Below, one piece after another: positions 25,200-33,837 of a DNA stretch of 64,000 nt. Numbering within the stretch: position 1 is the first letter of the stretch; each line of letters opens with the position of its first letter. The DNA is from Deltaproteobacteria bacterium (GTDB lineage: Bacteria > Desulfobacterota > Binatia > UBA1149 > JAJCZL01), in the NCBI GenBank assembly GCA_029262415.1, contig JAJCZL010000027.1, forward strand, positions 62,001-126,000, in the 5' to 3' direction. The notes beneath the pieces were generated by a model. That model did no database searches. It had not been told where the DNA came from and saw nothing but the letters and a program-made list of their open reading frames with translations. The position numbers were made by a program, and so were the translations under genes.

Positions 25200-26711
25200 G
25201 TGACGACCGATTTACCGACCGTGTGTAATTCTCGTTCGAGTTGGCGGCGGTACCCCGGCGGCGGTATCGGACTGCCGGCCTTTGCTCGTGCCGTGGCTGC
25301 GATATCCTCGGCGTTTCTCGTGTGTTTTGGGGTGTCCGGCGCGTACGCCCACCCCTTAGATGCGCCTCCCCAGGCCGACAGGGAGGGAGGGCCGGAGCGC
25401 ACGGTGTTTGATCTCGCCGATGTTGCCGAAAGTTTGCGTAGGATTGATGCGCTTCTGCTCACATCGGAACCGAAGCTAAGAAAGGTTCCTTTTGACATGG
25501 TTACACGCTCGAAGGTCGCCGCTGCTTACTTAGATCGTGCGCGACTGAGCGGACTGCATACAGACTACAAGAAGGCCGAGAAACACTTCCGCGCACTCAG
25601 CTCGCTGAGTCCGGCCAATGCGGATTCAAGGTTGGGATTCGCGCTCGCACTGATGGGACAACACCGCTTCGCAGAGGCACTCCTGCAGGCGCGCGAAGGC
25701 GCCGAGATGCTCGAGCACCCGGCCGGCGTGGCAGCCATCCTCGGGGACATCCATTTTGCGCTCGGCAACTATGTCGAGGCCGAATGGGCGTATCGTAAAC
25801 TCAATAGTGATGGGCGGACGCTGCCCTCGTTGGCTCGCATGGCGCAGATCCATGCAGTGCGCGGCCGTGACGAGAAGGCCGCCAAGGCCATCAAAGACGC
25901 CTGCGAAGCCGGCGGCGTTTCGGTAGTGCCGGCGCTCGACGCATCGTGGTGCAAGCTCATGCAGGGCGAGATCGCCATAGATCAAGGGCGGGCTGTCGAC
26001 GCGGTCAGCGCTTTCGAACGGGCGCTCGAACTCGCCCCTGTTCGGCACACCGCGCGCTTGCGCACGGCCGAGGCGGCGATGATTCTCGGCGACCCCGACC
26101 GGGCTGTCGAAACGCTCGAGAAACTCATCCGAGAGCATCCGCTCCCGCGCTATCAAGCGGCGCTCGGCAAGGCGCTGAGAGACAGTGGGCGTATCGAGGA
26201 CGCGCGTGCGTGGTTCGACAAGGCGCGCGATGCTTACGAGGATGAGTTTGCGCGAGGCGACATTGGGCATATCCGCGAGTACACTGAGTTGTTGCTGGTT
26301 ACGGGTGAGAACCCGGCGCGCGCCCTCGAGCTCGCGCGCCGGGAGTTTGCGGGGATCCGCCAAGACCTCGGTGCCCACGTAACGCTGGCCAAGGCGCTTG
26401 CAGCGAACGAGCAGTACGAGGCTGCCGCTGACCGCATCCACCGGGCGTTGCAGGTCGGCAGCCGCGCCCCTTGGCTGGTGCGCAGCGCCGGTGTTCTGTT
26501 TGCGCGTGCGGGGCGCCTTGCCGAGGCCCAGCTGTACTTGACTCGCGCGTTACAGACGCCCGATGCATACGCCACGGCCGAAGGCGCCGAAGCCCGCGCA
26601 GTTATGCAGGCGGTAGATACGGAAGTTGCGCGCCGAGCGGCGGCAAAGGCTGCGCGGGCAGCGCCGCAACAGCCTTCGCCTAGGTCGGCCGCCGAGGTCA
26701 CTCCGCACTGA
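25200..26711 (+). CDS. exported TPR-repeat protein
   Basis: About 503 residues from GTG 25200. The first 60 residues contain a basic stretch and hydrophobic core ending in GAYAHP, a likely signal peptide, so translation may really begin further in. From about 110 to 490 are tetratricopeptide repeats (for example FAEALLQAREGAEML, AVSAFERALELAP, EARAWF-type pairs, YEAAADRIHRALQVG, LAEAQLYLTRALQTP). Such proteins scaffold periplasmic or outer-membrane complexes. It lies 48 bases after the anti-sigma gene and may be part of the same transcript or a target of that sigma factor (inference). Confidence 0.8.
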   Translation: MTTDLPTVCNSRSSWRRYPGGGIGLPAFARAVAAISSAFLVCFGVSGAYAHPLDAPPQADREGGPERTVFDLADVAESLRRIDALLLTSEPKLRKVPFDMVTRSKVAAAYLDRARLSGLHTDYKKAEKHFRALSSLSPANADSRLGFALALMGQHRFAEALLQAREGAEMLEHPAGVAAILGDIHFALGNYVEAEWAYRKLNSDGRTLPSLARMAQIHAVRGRDEKAAKAIKDACEAGGVSVVPALDASWCKLMQGEIAIDQGRAVDAVSAFERALELAPVRHTARLRTAEAAMILGDPDRAVETLEKLIREHPLPRYQAALGKALRDSGRIEDARAWFDKARDAYEDEFARGDIGHIREYTELLLVTGENPARALELARREFAGIRQDLGAHVTLAKALAANEQYEAAADRIHRALQVGSRAPWLVRSAGVLFARAGRLAEAQLYLTRALQTPDAYATAEGAEARAVMQAVDTEVARRAAAKAARAAPQQPSPRSAAEVTPH

Positions 26712-26743
26712 GCGAGTCGAGCAGCCTAGCGAGCGTTGCGGTA

Positions 26744-26767
26744 CGGTTGGCGCTCGAGCGCCGACCG
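26744..26767. terminator. hairpin between convergent genes
   Basis: A 10-bp stem (26744-26753 CGGTTGGCGC with 26758-26767 GCGCCGACCG, one G-U pair) and four-base loop lie between the convergent TPR and glutamate-dehydrogenase-family genes. There is no long T run, so rho-independent function is not certain in either direction. Confidence 0.5.
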
Positions 26768-26768
26768 T

Positions 26769-28070
26769 TCAGCTCTTGCCGTTGAAGTACTTTTTGGTCC
26801 CGCGTGTTTCGATCGTCTCGCCGATCCGGCGAAGTGCGCGGGCGTAGGCGGCGTCGCGCAGGGGGAGTGTTTCTTCTTCCGCGATCTTCCAGACGGCGTC
26901 GAACGCCGTGGTCAGCGTCGCTTGTAGACGCGCACGCACCGATTCGAGTGTCCATGAGTAGCCTTGACGGTTCTGTGCCCACTCGAAGTAGCTCACCGTT
27001 ACACCGCCGGCGTTAGCCAGGATGTCGGGAACCACGGTGACGCCCCTGCCGGCGAGCTCGTCGTCGACCTCGGACAGAATCGGTCCGTTGGCAACCTCGA
27101 CGATGTTCCCGGCCTTAATCTTCGCGGCGTTGCCCTCGGTGATGACACCGCCGAGTGCCGCGGGCACGAGGATATCGACATCGAGCTCAAGCAACTCTTC
27201 GTTCGAGATCGTGTCGTGGTCGATGAGTTCGCAGACCGAGTCTCGGCAGTACACTCCCTTGAGTTCACGCGAATCCTGCTTTTCTCGGTACACGCTCTCG
27301 ATGTCGAAACCGTCTTTCCTGTATATCCCGCCCTTGCTGTCACTGACCGCGACTACTTTGTAGCCTTCGTCGGCCAATAGCCGTGCGGTATAGGAACCGG
27401 CGTTTCCAAACCCCTGCACGGCGACCGTGGTCTGTTTCGGTTTGAGGCTCTTCTTCTCGGCAAGCTTCTGGATGACGATGAACGCGCCGCGCCCGGTTGC
27501 CTCATCACGGCCCTGACTGCCGCCAAGGATGATCGGCTTACCGGTGATGACCGCCGGCGCTTTGGTGCGTTTGATGGTCTCATACTCATCGGCCATCCAA
27601 CCCATGATGCGCGCGTTGGTGTTGACGTCGGGCGCGGGAATGTCAGTGTCGGGACCGATAAAGTCGGCCATAGCGCGGATGTATTGGCGCGAGAGTCGTT
27701 CGAGTTCCAGATGCGAGAGTTCTTTGGGGTCCAGCGTAACGCCGCCTTTGCCGCCGCCGTAGGGGATCTCTACGACCGCGCATTTGAGCGTCATCCACAG
27801 CGCCAGTGCGGTAACCTCGTAGGCGTCTACCCCGGGGTGAAAGCGGATCCCGCCCTTGGTGGGGCCGAGCGCATCGTTATACCTGCACCTATAAGCCGGG
27901 AAGTGACGGGTAGACCCGTCGTCCATGCGCACCCGCAGGGTTGCTTCGAGGATTGCCATAGGACGCGACAGTTCGTCGATGACCTCCGCGCTGATCCCAG
28001 TGGTTGTGCCGATTCGGCGCAGCCGCGCCAGTGCATTCTCAAAATGGTTCTGTTCGGTGTGGGCTGTCAT
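26769..28070 (-). CDS. Glu/Leu/Phe/Val dehydrogenase (glutamate dehydrogenase type)
   Basis: A 433-residue amino acid dehydrogenase, normal length for hexameric NAD(P)-glutamate dehydrogenase. Substrate residues are K72 in GPTKGGIRFHP, K96, and the catalytic-lysine block PYGGGKGG (103-110). D in PAPDVNTN and the dinucleotide fold QGFGNAGSYTARLL are also present. It interconverts glutamate and 2-oxoglutarate with ammonium. The subgroup (430-residue Gdh versus leucine dehydrogenase) cannot be fixed by eye, but length and GPTKGGIR favour glutamate. The start is ATG 28070. It has its own transcript, ending at a hairpin shared with the TPR gene. Confidence 0.9.
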   Translation of the reverse strand: MTAHTEQNHFENALARLRRIGTTTGISAEVIDELSRPMAILEATLRVRMDDGSTRHFPAYRCRYNDALGPTKGGIRFHPGVDAYEVTALALWMTLKCAVVEIPYGGGKGGVTLDPKELSHLELERLSRQYIRAMADFIGPDTDIPAPDVNTNARIMGWMADEYETIKRTKAPAVITGKPIILGGSQGRDEATGRGAFIVIQKLAEKKSLKPKQTTVAVQGFGNAGSYTARLLADEGYKVVAVSDSKGGIYRKDGFDIESVYREKQDSRELKGVYCRDSVCELIDHDTISNEELLELDVDILVPAALGGVITEGNAAKIKAGNIVEVANGPILSEVDDELAGRGVTVVPDILANAGGVTVSYFEWAQNRQGYSWTLESVRARLQATLTTAFDAVWKIAEEETLPLRDAAYARALRRIGETIETRGTKKYFNGKS

Positions 28071-28136
28071 CTAATTAGCCGGCGCAAACCGAGTAACACG
28101 AACGCGATGCAGAAGCCTGCCGAGTGGGGCGGGTTC

Positions 28137-28814
28137 TCATCGCGCGATGAAGTTCAGGGGGGCGGTGGCTCTGAGCACACCGCTCGGCGCGCAATCGCCG
28201 TCGGTCCCCGCATCACGCACGCGAAGGCGGCGTTCGCCGACAAACACGCATACCGTGCGCGGACGAGTGCCGGGGTTGGGGGCGAGTTCGATCGCATGTC
28301 CGGGCAAGTGTCGTCCACCGACGACCGCATCAATGATGATGGGTTGACCGTGGCGCAGTGGTGCGTCGTCGATGCGGCGGACCTCGTCAACGTCGAGGTC
28401 GAGCGAGACAAATGTTTGTGATGCCGACAATCGTAGATAATCGACAGTGTTCCCCGAGCCGTTGTGCACGAGAAAGCGCACCTCGGATTGCACTTGGTTG
28501 CCCGGCCATGGGCTCAGTACCAGAGTGTGTTCGTTGCGCCAATGGCGGTAAGGAAACTCTCGGGCGAAGCCACCGTGAAATCCATCTCCGGACCATACCG
28601 ATTGCGCAGACACGACGTTGCGCTCGCCCGAGCGGACACTGAGGCGCGCCTCGGCGTCGCAGAACAGATCAGAGGAACAGGTTTCGCTGTGGCCGGAGAG
28701 TTCGGCGGTGTAGGTTCCGTCCGGTGAGCGCAGCGTTTCGAAACTGCGATCGGGGGCGCTGGGAAAGCCCTGCGCGACCAAGGTTGCACTGAGTGCCAGA
28801 CCAAAAAGACTCAT
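28137..28814 (-). CDS. secreted protein of unknown function
   Basis: A 225-residue exported protein starting at ATG 28814, with a short signal peptide (about 1-15, ALSATLVAQG). The mature part is beta-rich with two close cysteines (ETCSSDLFCDAEARLSV) and two more near the C-terminus (VCVFVGE, GDCAPSG). No family recognised. The frame is open upstream to 29168, but that part is Arg-rich shadow antisense to the VTT gene region, so the ATG with signal peptide is preferred. It lies between gdh-type and VTT genes on the same strand. Confidence 0.55.
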   Translation of the reverse strand: MSLFGLALSATLVAQGFPSAPDRSFETLRSPDGTYTAELSGHSETCSSDLFCDAEARLSVRSGERNVVSAQSVWSGDGFHGGFAREFPYRHWRNEHTLVLSPWPGNQVQSEVRFLVHNGSGNTVDYLRLSASQTFVSLDLDVDEVRRIDDAPLRHGQPIIIDAVVGGRHLPGHAIELAPNPGTRPRTVCVFVGERRLRVRDAGTDGDCAPSGVLRATAPLNFIAR

Positions 28815-28948
28815 AATCACCGCCTTGCTGAGAGCGTCGCAGCAGATGCTCTCGCCAGGGGACAATGATCGCACGGTGGACGCTGCGGCGTCGGAAAACC
28901 TGGTTGGGGGCCGGTATAGGGACTTCTTATGTGGCGTCTGCGGGTGCC

Positions 28949-29677
28949 TCAGGCAGCGATCTTCTCGTCGGTTGCTTCCTGCAGGGCTTTGCGAGCGGTA
29001 CGGGTCACTACCACAGTTACTGCGATTGTTGCCAGTAGGCCGAGTCCTTGTACGACGTAGGTCGCGGTGCTCTGGGCCGGGCTTCCTTGCCCGGCGGCCG
29101 CGGCAAGTCCGCCTCCGACGTAGCCAAGGTACACGTACAGTATCGTCCCCGGCAACATGCCGATGCACGCGAGCGCGTAGTCCGTAAAGCGGACCTTGGT
29201 CAGCCCCAGTGCATAGTTGAGCAGGTTGAATGGAAATATCGGCGAGAGCCGTAAAAGGAAGACGATCTTGCGGCCGTTGTCGGCGACCGCTCGATCAATG
29301 GCCTCGAAACGCTTGTCGCCTTTAACCCGTTTCTGCACCGCGCGACGTGCGAGGTTGCGCGAGACCAAGAAAGAGGCGCAAGCGCCGATCGTAGCGCCGA
29401 TAAACACCAATACGACGCCCTTGCCAAGCCCGAATATCGCTCCGGCCCCCAGTGTAAGCGCCGAGGCGGGAACGAATGCGACTACTGCCGCGGCGTATCC
29501 GAAGATAAAGACTACCGGTCCCCAAATCCCGAGGCCGTCAACCCAGTCGGCAAATGCGGGGATGTATCCGCCGGCGACGCGACCCAGCGCTACTACGGCT
29601 ATCACAGCGGCCGCCGCAATCACGATTTTTGCCGGAGATGCCCCGGCCGCCTTCTTCTCAATCACTTCAGTTCTCAT
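28949..29677 (-). CDS. TVP38/TMEM64 (VTT-domain) membrane protein
   Basis: A 242-residue integral membrane protein with about six hydrophobic segments. The central VTT/DedA-like domain is clear: VPASALTLGAGAIFGLGKG, then FLLRLSPIFPFNLLNYALGLT and the re-entrant-loop glycine set GMLPGTILYVYLG. VTT proteins act as lipid scramblases or transporters in membrane homeostasis. ATG 29677 is the start. It is divergent from the zinc-ribbon cyclase, about 120 bases apart. Confidence 0.92.
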   Translation of the reverse strand: MRTEVIEKKAAGASPAKIVIAAAAVIAVVALGRVAGGYIPAFADWVDGLGIWGPVVFIFGYAAAVVAFVPASALTLGAGAIFGLGKGVVLVFIGATIGACASFLVSRNLARRAVQKRVKGDKRFEAIDRAVADNGRKIVFLLRLSPIFPFNLLNYALGLTKVRFTDYALACIGMLPGTILYVYLGYVGGGLAAAAGQGSPAQSTATYVVQGLGLLATIAVTVVVTRTARKALQEATDEKIAA

Positions 29678-29798
29678 AGCATCCCCGCCTTTCTGCTGCG
29701 TGTGTTACCCCGATCTACGCAGCGCGGCCGCAGAAGTTGCGGCAATAGGCGGCGCGTTTTTCCCAACCGCGCCACAGTAGTACCCTTACCGGCCAGAC

Positions 29799-32700
29799 AT
29801 GCAGTGCCGCCAGTGCCATAGCGAGAACCCCGAGTCAGCCAGATTTTGCATGGAGTGCGGGGCGCGGCTTGCGCCCTGCTGCAGGCGTTGCGGTACCGAG
29901 TTGCCATCGCGGGCCAGGTTCTGCATGGGGTGCGGCCTAGGGGCTGCGGACGACGAACCTATCGCGACGGTCGCGGATCCGGTGACGAATCCGCAGGCGC
30001 CGGCCCCGCGGTCCTACACCCCGAAGCATTTGGCCGAACGTATTCTCACCTCGCGCTCGGCTATGGAGGGTGCGCGTAAGCATGTCACCGTTCTTTTCGC
30101 CGACGTCAAAGAATCGATGTCTTTATCCGAGGAGGTCGACCCCGAAGAGTGGCACACGATCCTCGATGAGTTCTTCCAGATCCTCTCGCGCGGCGTTCAC
30201 AAGTTTGAGGGTACCGTCAACCAGTACACCGGCGACGGTATCATGGCACTGTTCGGTGCGCCGATCGCGCACGAAGACCACGCGCAGCGCGCGTGTCTAG
30301 CAGCCCTCGAGCTTCGCGACGAACTCGCCTTGTACGCAGAAAAGCTGCGGCGCACCAAGGGACTGAACTTCAGCGTGCGCATGGGACTGAACTCGGGTGA
30401 GGTTATTGTCGGCAAGATCGGCGATGACCTGCGTATGGACTACACAGCCAAGGGCCACACCGTCGGTCTTGCCGCACGGATGGAGAGTCTGGCGGCGCCT
30501 GACCAAGTGTATCTAACCCAGGCTACCGCTTCGCTGGTCGAGGGCTACTTCGAACTCCGCGCGCTCGGAGATTACGCCATCAAAGGCGTCAGCGAACGTC
30601 TTCAGGTGTTCGAACTCAGCGGCCTCGGTGCATTTCGCTCTCGGCTGGATGCCTCGCGGGTGCGTGGGTTCTCACGATTCGTCGGCCGCGAGCAAGAGTT
30701 ACAGGCTCTGGAGAGCGGGCTCGCCGAAGCCGCGGCCGGCCGCGGTACCACGATAGGCGTGGTTGCCGAGGCGGGCTCGGGCAAGAGCCGGCTGTTTTAC
30801 GAGTTCGCCGAGAGCTGCCGCGCCCGTGGCTACGAAGTGATCGAGGCGCACTGTGTGGCGCACGGCCGCATGTTGCCGTTTCTGCCGGTCATCGAGCTGC
30901 TGCGTGGCTACTTTAAGATTGGCGCCGAAGACAGCGAGCGCAGTTCACGCGAGAAGATTGCGGGAAAGCTGCTGCTTCTCGACGAGGGTCTCAAAGAGAG
31001 CGTCCCGTATGTGTTCGAGTTCATGGGCCTGACCGATCCCGAGCGGCCGCCGCCGCAGGTCGACGCCGAGATCCGTCGTCGCTTGATGTTCGCAGCGATG
31101 GAGAAAATGTTTTGCTTCGACGGCAACAGCCGTCCCGAGTTGCTGGTGTTTGAAGATCTGCACTGGGTCGACGAGGGCAGTGAGGGCGTGATCGGCGAGA
31201 TCGTTGACATGCTGGCCGGATGCCGTGTCTTGATGCTGCTCAACTATCGCCTTGAGTACGCGGTTCCGTGGGCTACCCACCCGGGGTTCAGCGAGATCGC
31301 GTTGCATCCCTTGGGTCCGAAGGAGATCGATGCGCTTTTGCTCGATCTGCTGGGCTCGGACCCGAGCATTGACGGGTTCGCGCAGCGCGTGCGTGAGCAC
31401 ACCGGAGGCAACCCGTTCTTTACTGAAGAGGTTGTTCAAGCGTTGGTTGATGCCGGTACGTTAACCGGCGCCAAAGGGGCTTATCGTCTCGGAGGCCCGG
31501 TATCCGAACTGATCCTTCCGCCGACCGTCCAAGGCATTCTCGGCGCGCGCATCGACAGACTACCGGAGGCCGAGAAGTCGTTGCTCGAGACCGCCGCGGT
31601 GTTCGGTAAGGAGTTCGACGAAGACGTGTTAGTGCGACTGGTGGGGGAGGCTCCCGACGAAACCTCTGCGCTGCTCGCGCGCCTTCGCGATGCCGGTTTT
31701 CTCTACGAGCTCAGCCGTACGCGCAGCAAGACTTGGGGGTTTAACCATCCGCTCACGCAAGAGGTCGCCTACCGGTCACAGCTCGGCGAGAAGCGCGCGC
31801 GTGTCCACCTAGCGGTTGCCGAGGCCTTCGCCGAGTTGTACGTGGACCACTTGGATGAGTTCGCCGCGCTCATAGCCCACCACTACGACAGCGCGGCAAG
31901 TAGGACACAGGCGGCGCGCTGGCGCGTGCGGGCGGCCGAACATGAAACCGGCCGCGACAGTCTCGCCGCGCTACGTCATTGGTCGCGTCTGCGCGAGATT
32001 GTCGGCGACGACCACGACGACGCAGAGATGCTCAGGCTCGCGTTGCGTTCGAGGATCGCAATTCTCGAGGAGTCGTGGAAATCCGGGTTGCCTGCCGACG
32101 AAGTGCAACAGCTTTTCGACGAGGGCATGAAACTCGCCGAAATCTGCGACTGTGACCACTCGCGCGCGCGCTTGCTGGCCGCGATGGGCATGGCCAAGAA
32201 CTTCGCGGGAGAGATCAACGAAGCTTCCGATTATCTGAAATGTGCGTTGGCGTTGACAGAGGCCCAAGGCGTGGCCGACGCAGAGCAGCTGCGCCTGACC
32301 TTGCTGGGACGGCTTGCCTACAACAACTTGCTCTCCGGCCATCTGCATGAATCCTTGGCATTGACCGAGCGCACGGTTAGTGAGGTTGCCGGGCGCTGGC
32401 CCGATGCGCGCGCGTTTCGTGCGTGGCCACGCATGTATACCGGAGACCTGCGCGGGGCGGTGTCTGACCTTGAAGCCGCCCGTGGTCTGGTCGGGACGCA
32501 AAATCTTCCGGGCAGCCTGGGGGTGATCCACGGAACCTATGTCACCTATGCTTGGTTTTGCGGAGATGCGGATCTCGCGATGCTGCATGCGCAAGCGCAG
32601 TTCGAGATCGCTGAGAGAGTGCGCACCGTGACCATGCGCGTCGGCGCGCGCGATTCGATGGGCATCGCCCTGATGATGGACCGCCAATGGTGCGAAGCCG

Positions 32701-33224
32701 TAGTGATGATCGAGGAAGCGATCGCGATGGTGCGCGCGAAGTCAGCGATGCTTCAAGGCGAACCCGTAATGCTTTGCAATCTCTCGGCGGCTTACCTTGG
32801 AGCGGGCGAGACCGCTAAGGCGATAGAGTCTGCGCTCGAAGGGCTGCGAACCGCGCGGCTTCGCGGCACCCGTATGCATCAGTGCCGTGCGCTGCTGTTC
32901 CACGCGGGTGCATTGCTACGCGGCGACGTTGCGGTTGTGGCTGACCAGGTTGCGAATGAACTAGCCGAAGCGATGGCGATCGTTGAGTTTTGCGGTGCGA
33001 AAGCCTATGAACCGTTCATCCGTGAGGAGACGGCCCGCCTCGCGCGCGCGCGAGGCGACCGAGAGGGGTGGGTAGGTGAGATCGGTCTTGCACTCGCGGT
33101 CTTCGGCGAAATTGGGGCTACCGGCCACGAGGCGCGTCTCGCCACCGAGGTGCGAAGCGAGGGCATCCAAGCCGGCGAGGGCCGCGAAGGCGGCGAGAAG
33201 TCGGCGTTGGAACCGGCGCGCTGA
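29799..33224 (+). CDS. zinc-ribbon / class III cyclase-like / AAA ATPase / TPR-like regulator
   Basis: A 1141-residue soluble protein. Residues 1-50 hold two double-zinc-ribbon motifs (CRQCHSENPESARFCMECG; CCRRCGTE, ARFCMGCG). Residues about 85-270 are a class III nucleotide cyclase-like domain with metal Asps in LFADVKES and YTGDGIMALFG. The adenine-selecting Lys is Gln, and the catalytic Asn of the usual TVNLAAR is Gly (TVGLAAR). Residues about 295-650 are an STAND-type ATPase with Walker A EAGSGKS (about 323-329) and Walker B LLVFEDLHW, followed by winged-helix and TPR-like helices to the end. Such proteins are one-protein signal integrators. Substrate and activity are doubtful given the missing residues. 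Confidence 0.85.
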   Translation: MQCRQCHSENPESARFCMECGARLAPCCRRCGTELPSRARFCMGCGLGAADDEPIATVADPVTNPQAPAPRSYTPKHLAERILTSRSAMEGARKHVTVLFADVKESMSLSEEVDPEEWHTILDEFFQILSRGVHKFEGTVNQYTGDGIMALFGAPIAHEDHAQRACLAALELRDELALYAEKLRRTKGLNFSVRMGLNSGEVIVGKIGDDLRMDYTAKGHTVGLAARMESLAAPDQVYLTQATASLVEGYFELRALGDYAIKGVSERLQVFELSGLGAFRSRLDASRVRGFSRFVGREQELQALESGLAEAAAGRGTTIGVVAEAGSGKSRLFYEFAESCRARGYEVIEAHCVAHGRMLPFLPVIELLRGYFKIGAEDSERSSREKIAGKLLLLDEGLKESVPYVFEFMGLTDPERPPPQVDAEIRRRLMFAAMEKMFCFDGNSRPELLVFEDLHWVDEGSEGVIGEIVDMLAGCRVLMLLNYRLEYAVPWATHPGFSEIALHPLGPKEIDALLLDLLGSDPSIDGFAQRVREHTGGNPFFTEEVVQALVDAGTLTGAKGAYRLGGPVSELILPPTVQGILGARIDRLPEAEKSLLETAAVFGKEFDEDVLVRLVGEAPDETSALLARLRDAGFLYELSRTRSKTWGFNHPLTQEVAYRSQLGEKRARVHLAVAEAFAELYVDHLDEFAALIAHHYDSAASRTQAARWRVRAAEHETGRDSLAALRHWSRLREIVGDDHDDAEMLRLALRSRIAILEESWKSGLPADEVQQLFDEGMKLAEICDCDHSRARLLAAMGMAKNFAGEINEASDYLKCALALTEAQGVADAEQLRLTLLGRLAYNNLLSGHLHESLALTERTVSEVAGRWPDARAFRAWPRMYTGDLRGAVSDLEAARGLVGTQNLPGSLGVIHGTYVTYAWFCGDADLAMLHAQAQFEIAERVRTVTMRVGARDSMGIALMMDRQWCEAVVMIEEAIAMVRAKSAMLQGEPVMLCNLSAAYLGAGETAKAIESALEGLRTARLRGTRMHQCRALLFHAGALLRGDVAVVADQVANELAEAMAIVEFCGAKAYEPFIREETARLARARGDREGWVGEIGLALAVFGEIGATGHEARLATEVRSEGIQAGEGREGGEKSALEPAR

Positions 33225-33241
33225 GTTACCGCGTGTGTCGG

Positions 33242-33727
33242 CTAGGCGACGACGAGACCGCTGGCCGCGAGTTCCATGAGGTGATCACGATGAATCGCGT
33301 GCATGCCCTGGAATTCGAGTTCTGGAATCACCTTGCCAAGCTCACCGAGAAAGTCTTCCTTGCGCTCCGGCGAGATCAGTACGTTCAGGTGGCGTCCACC
33401 CGATTTGTAACCGATCTGCAAACGATCGGCCGAAAGCGCCGGTGCGCTGGTGATATCGGTTGTCGGGAACACTTCGTAGACAGCGTCGATGGCGATCGTT
33501 TTCGTGATTGGGCCGCAACGAATCACGACTGCGGACGGTCCCAGCTCGTAGCTGGTATCGTGCATACACCAGATCGTCAGATGTGCGCTGCCAAGCAGAG
33601 CCACAGCCATGAAACCCGTCGGGCTGTCGCCCGCGAACATCAAATGACACGCGATGGCGATCATCGACATCGCCGCGGTCGCCATCATCGTTGTAATCCA
33701 GGTGTCGCGCTTGGAACGAAAAACCAT
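33242..33727 (-). CDS. bacterial PH-domain (bPH_4/DUF1200-type) membrane protein
   Basis: A 161-residue protein starting at ATG 33727 (MVFRSKRDTW). Two membrane segments (about 10-27 and 32-50) are followed by a small bacterial pleckstrin-like domain with its signature set: Y-ELGPSAVVIRCGP, IAIDAVYEVFPT, SAPALSADRLQIGY and VLISPERKEDFL. Function of the family is unknown, often membrane-associated. The frame extends upstream to 33844, overlapping the divergent cyclase, but that part is not conserved-looking. It converges on the zinc-ribbon cyclase with a 17-base gap. Confidence 0.8.
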   Translation of the reverse strand: MVFRSKRDTWITTMMATAAMSMIAIACHLMFAGDSPTGFMAVALLGSAHLTIWCMHDTSYELGPSAVVIRCGPITKTIAIDAVYEVFPTTDITSAPALSADRLQIGYKSGGRHLNVLISPERKEDFLGELGKVIPELEFQGMHAIHRDHLMELAASGLVVA

Positions 33728-33837
33728 ATGCCAGCCCTCTCTATGGCCCGTGCTGCGTTCAGCTCTGAGAGCCCAAGCCAAAATTGTAACAGCAACTTGC
33801 GGCCTCTCGGGCGAGTAATTGAGGCGCGGTGCGTCAG

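Noticed and set aside
27684-28421. Plus-strand frame opposite the glutamate-dehydrogenase-family gene and the secreted protein
   Set aside because: Antisense shadow running over two minus-strand genes and their gap.
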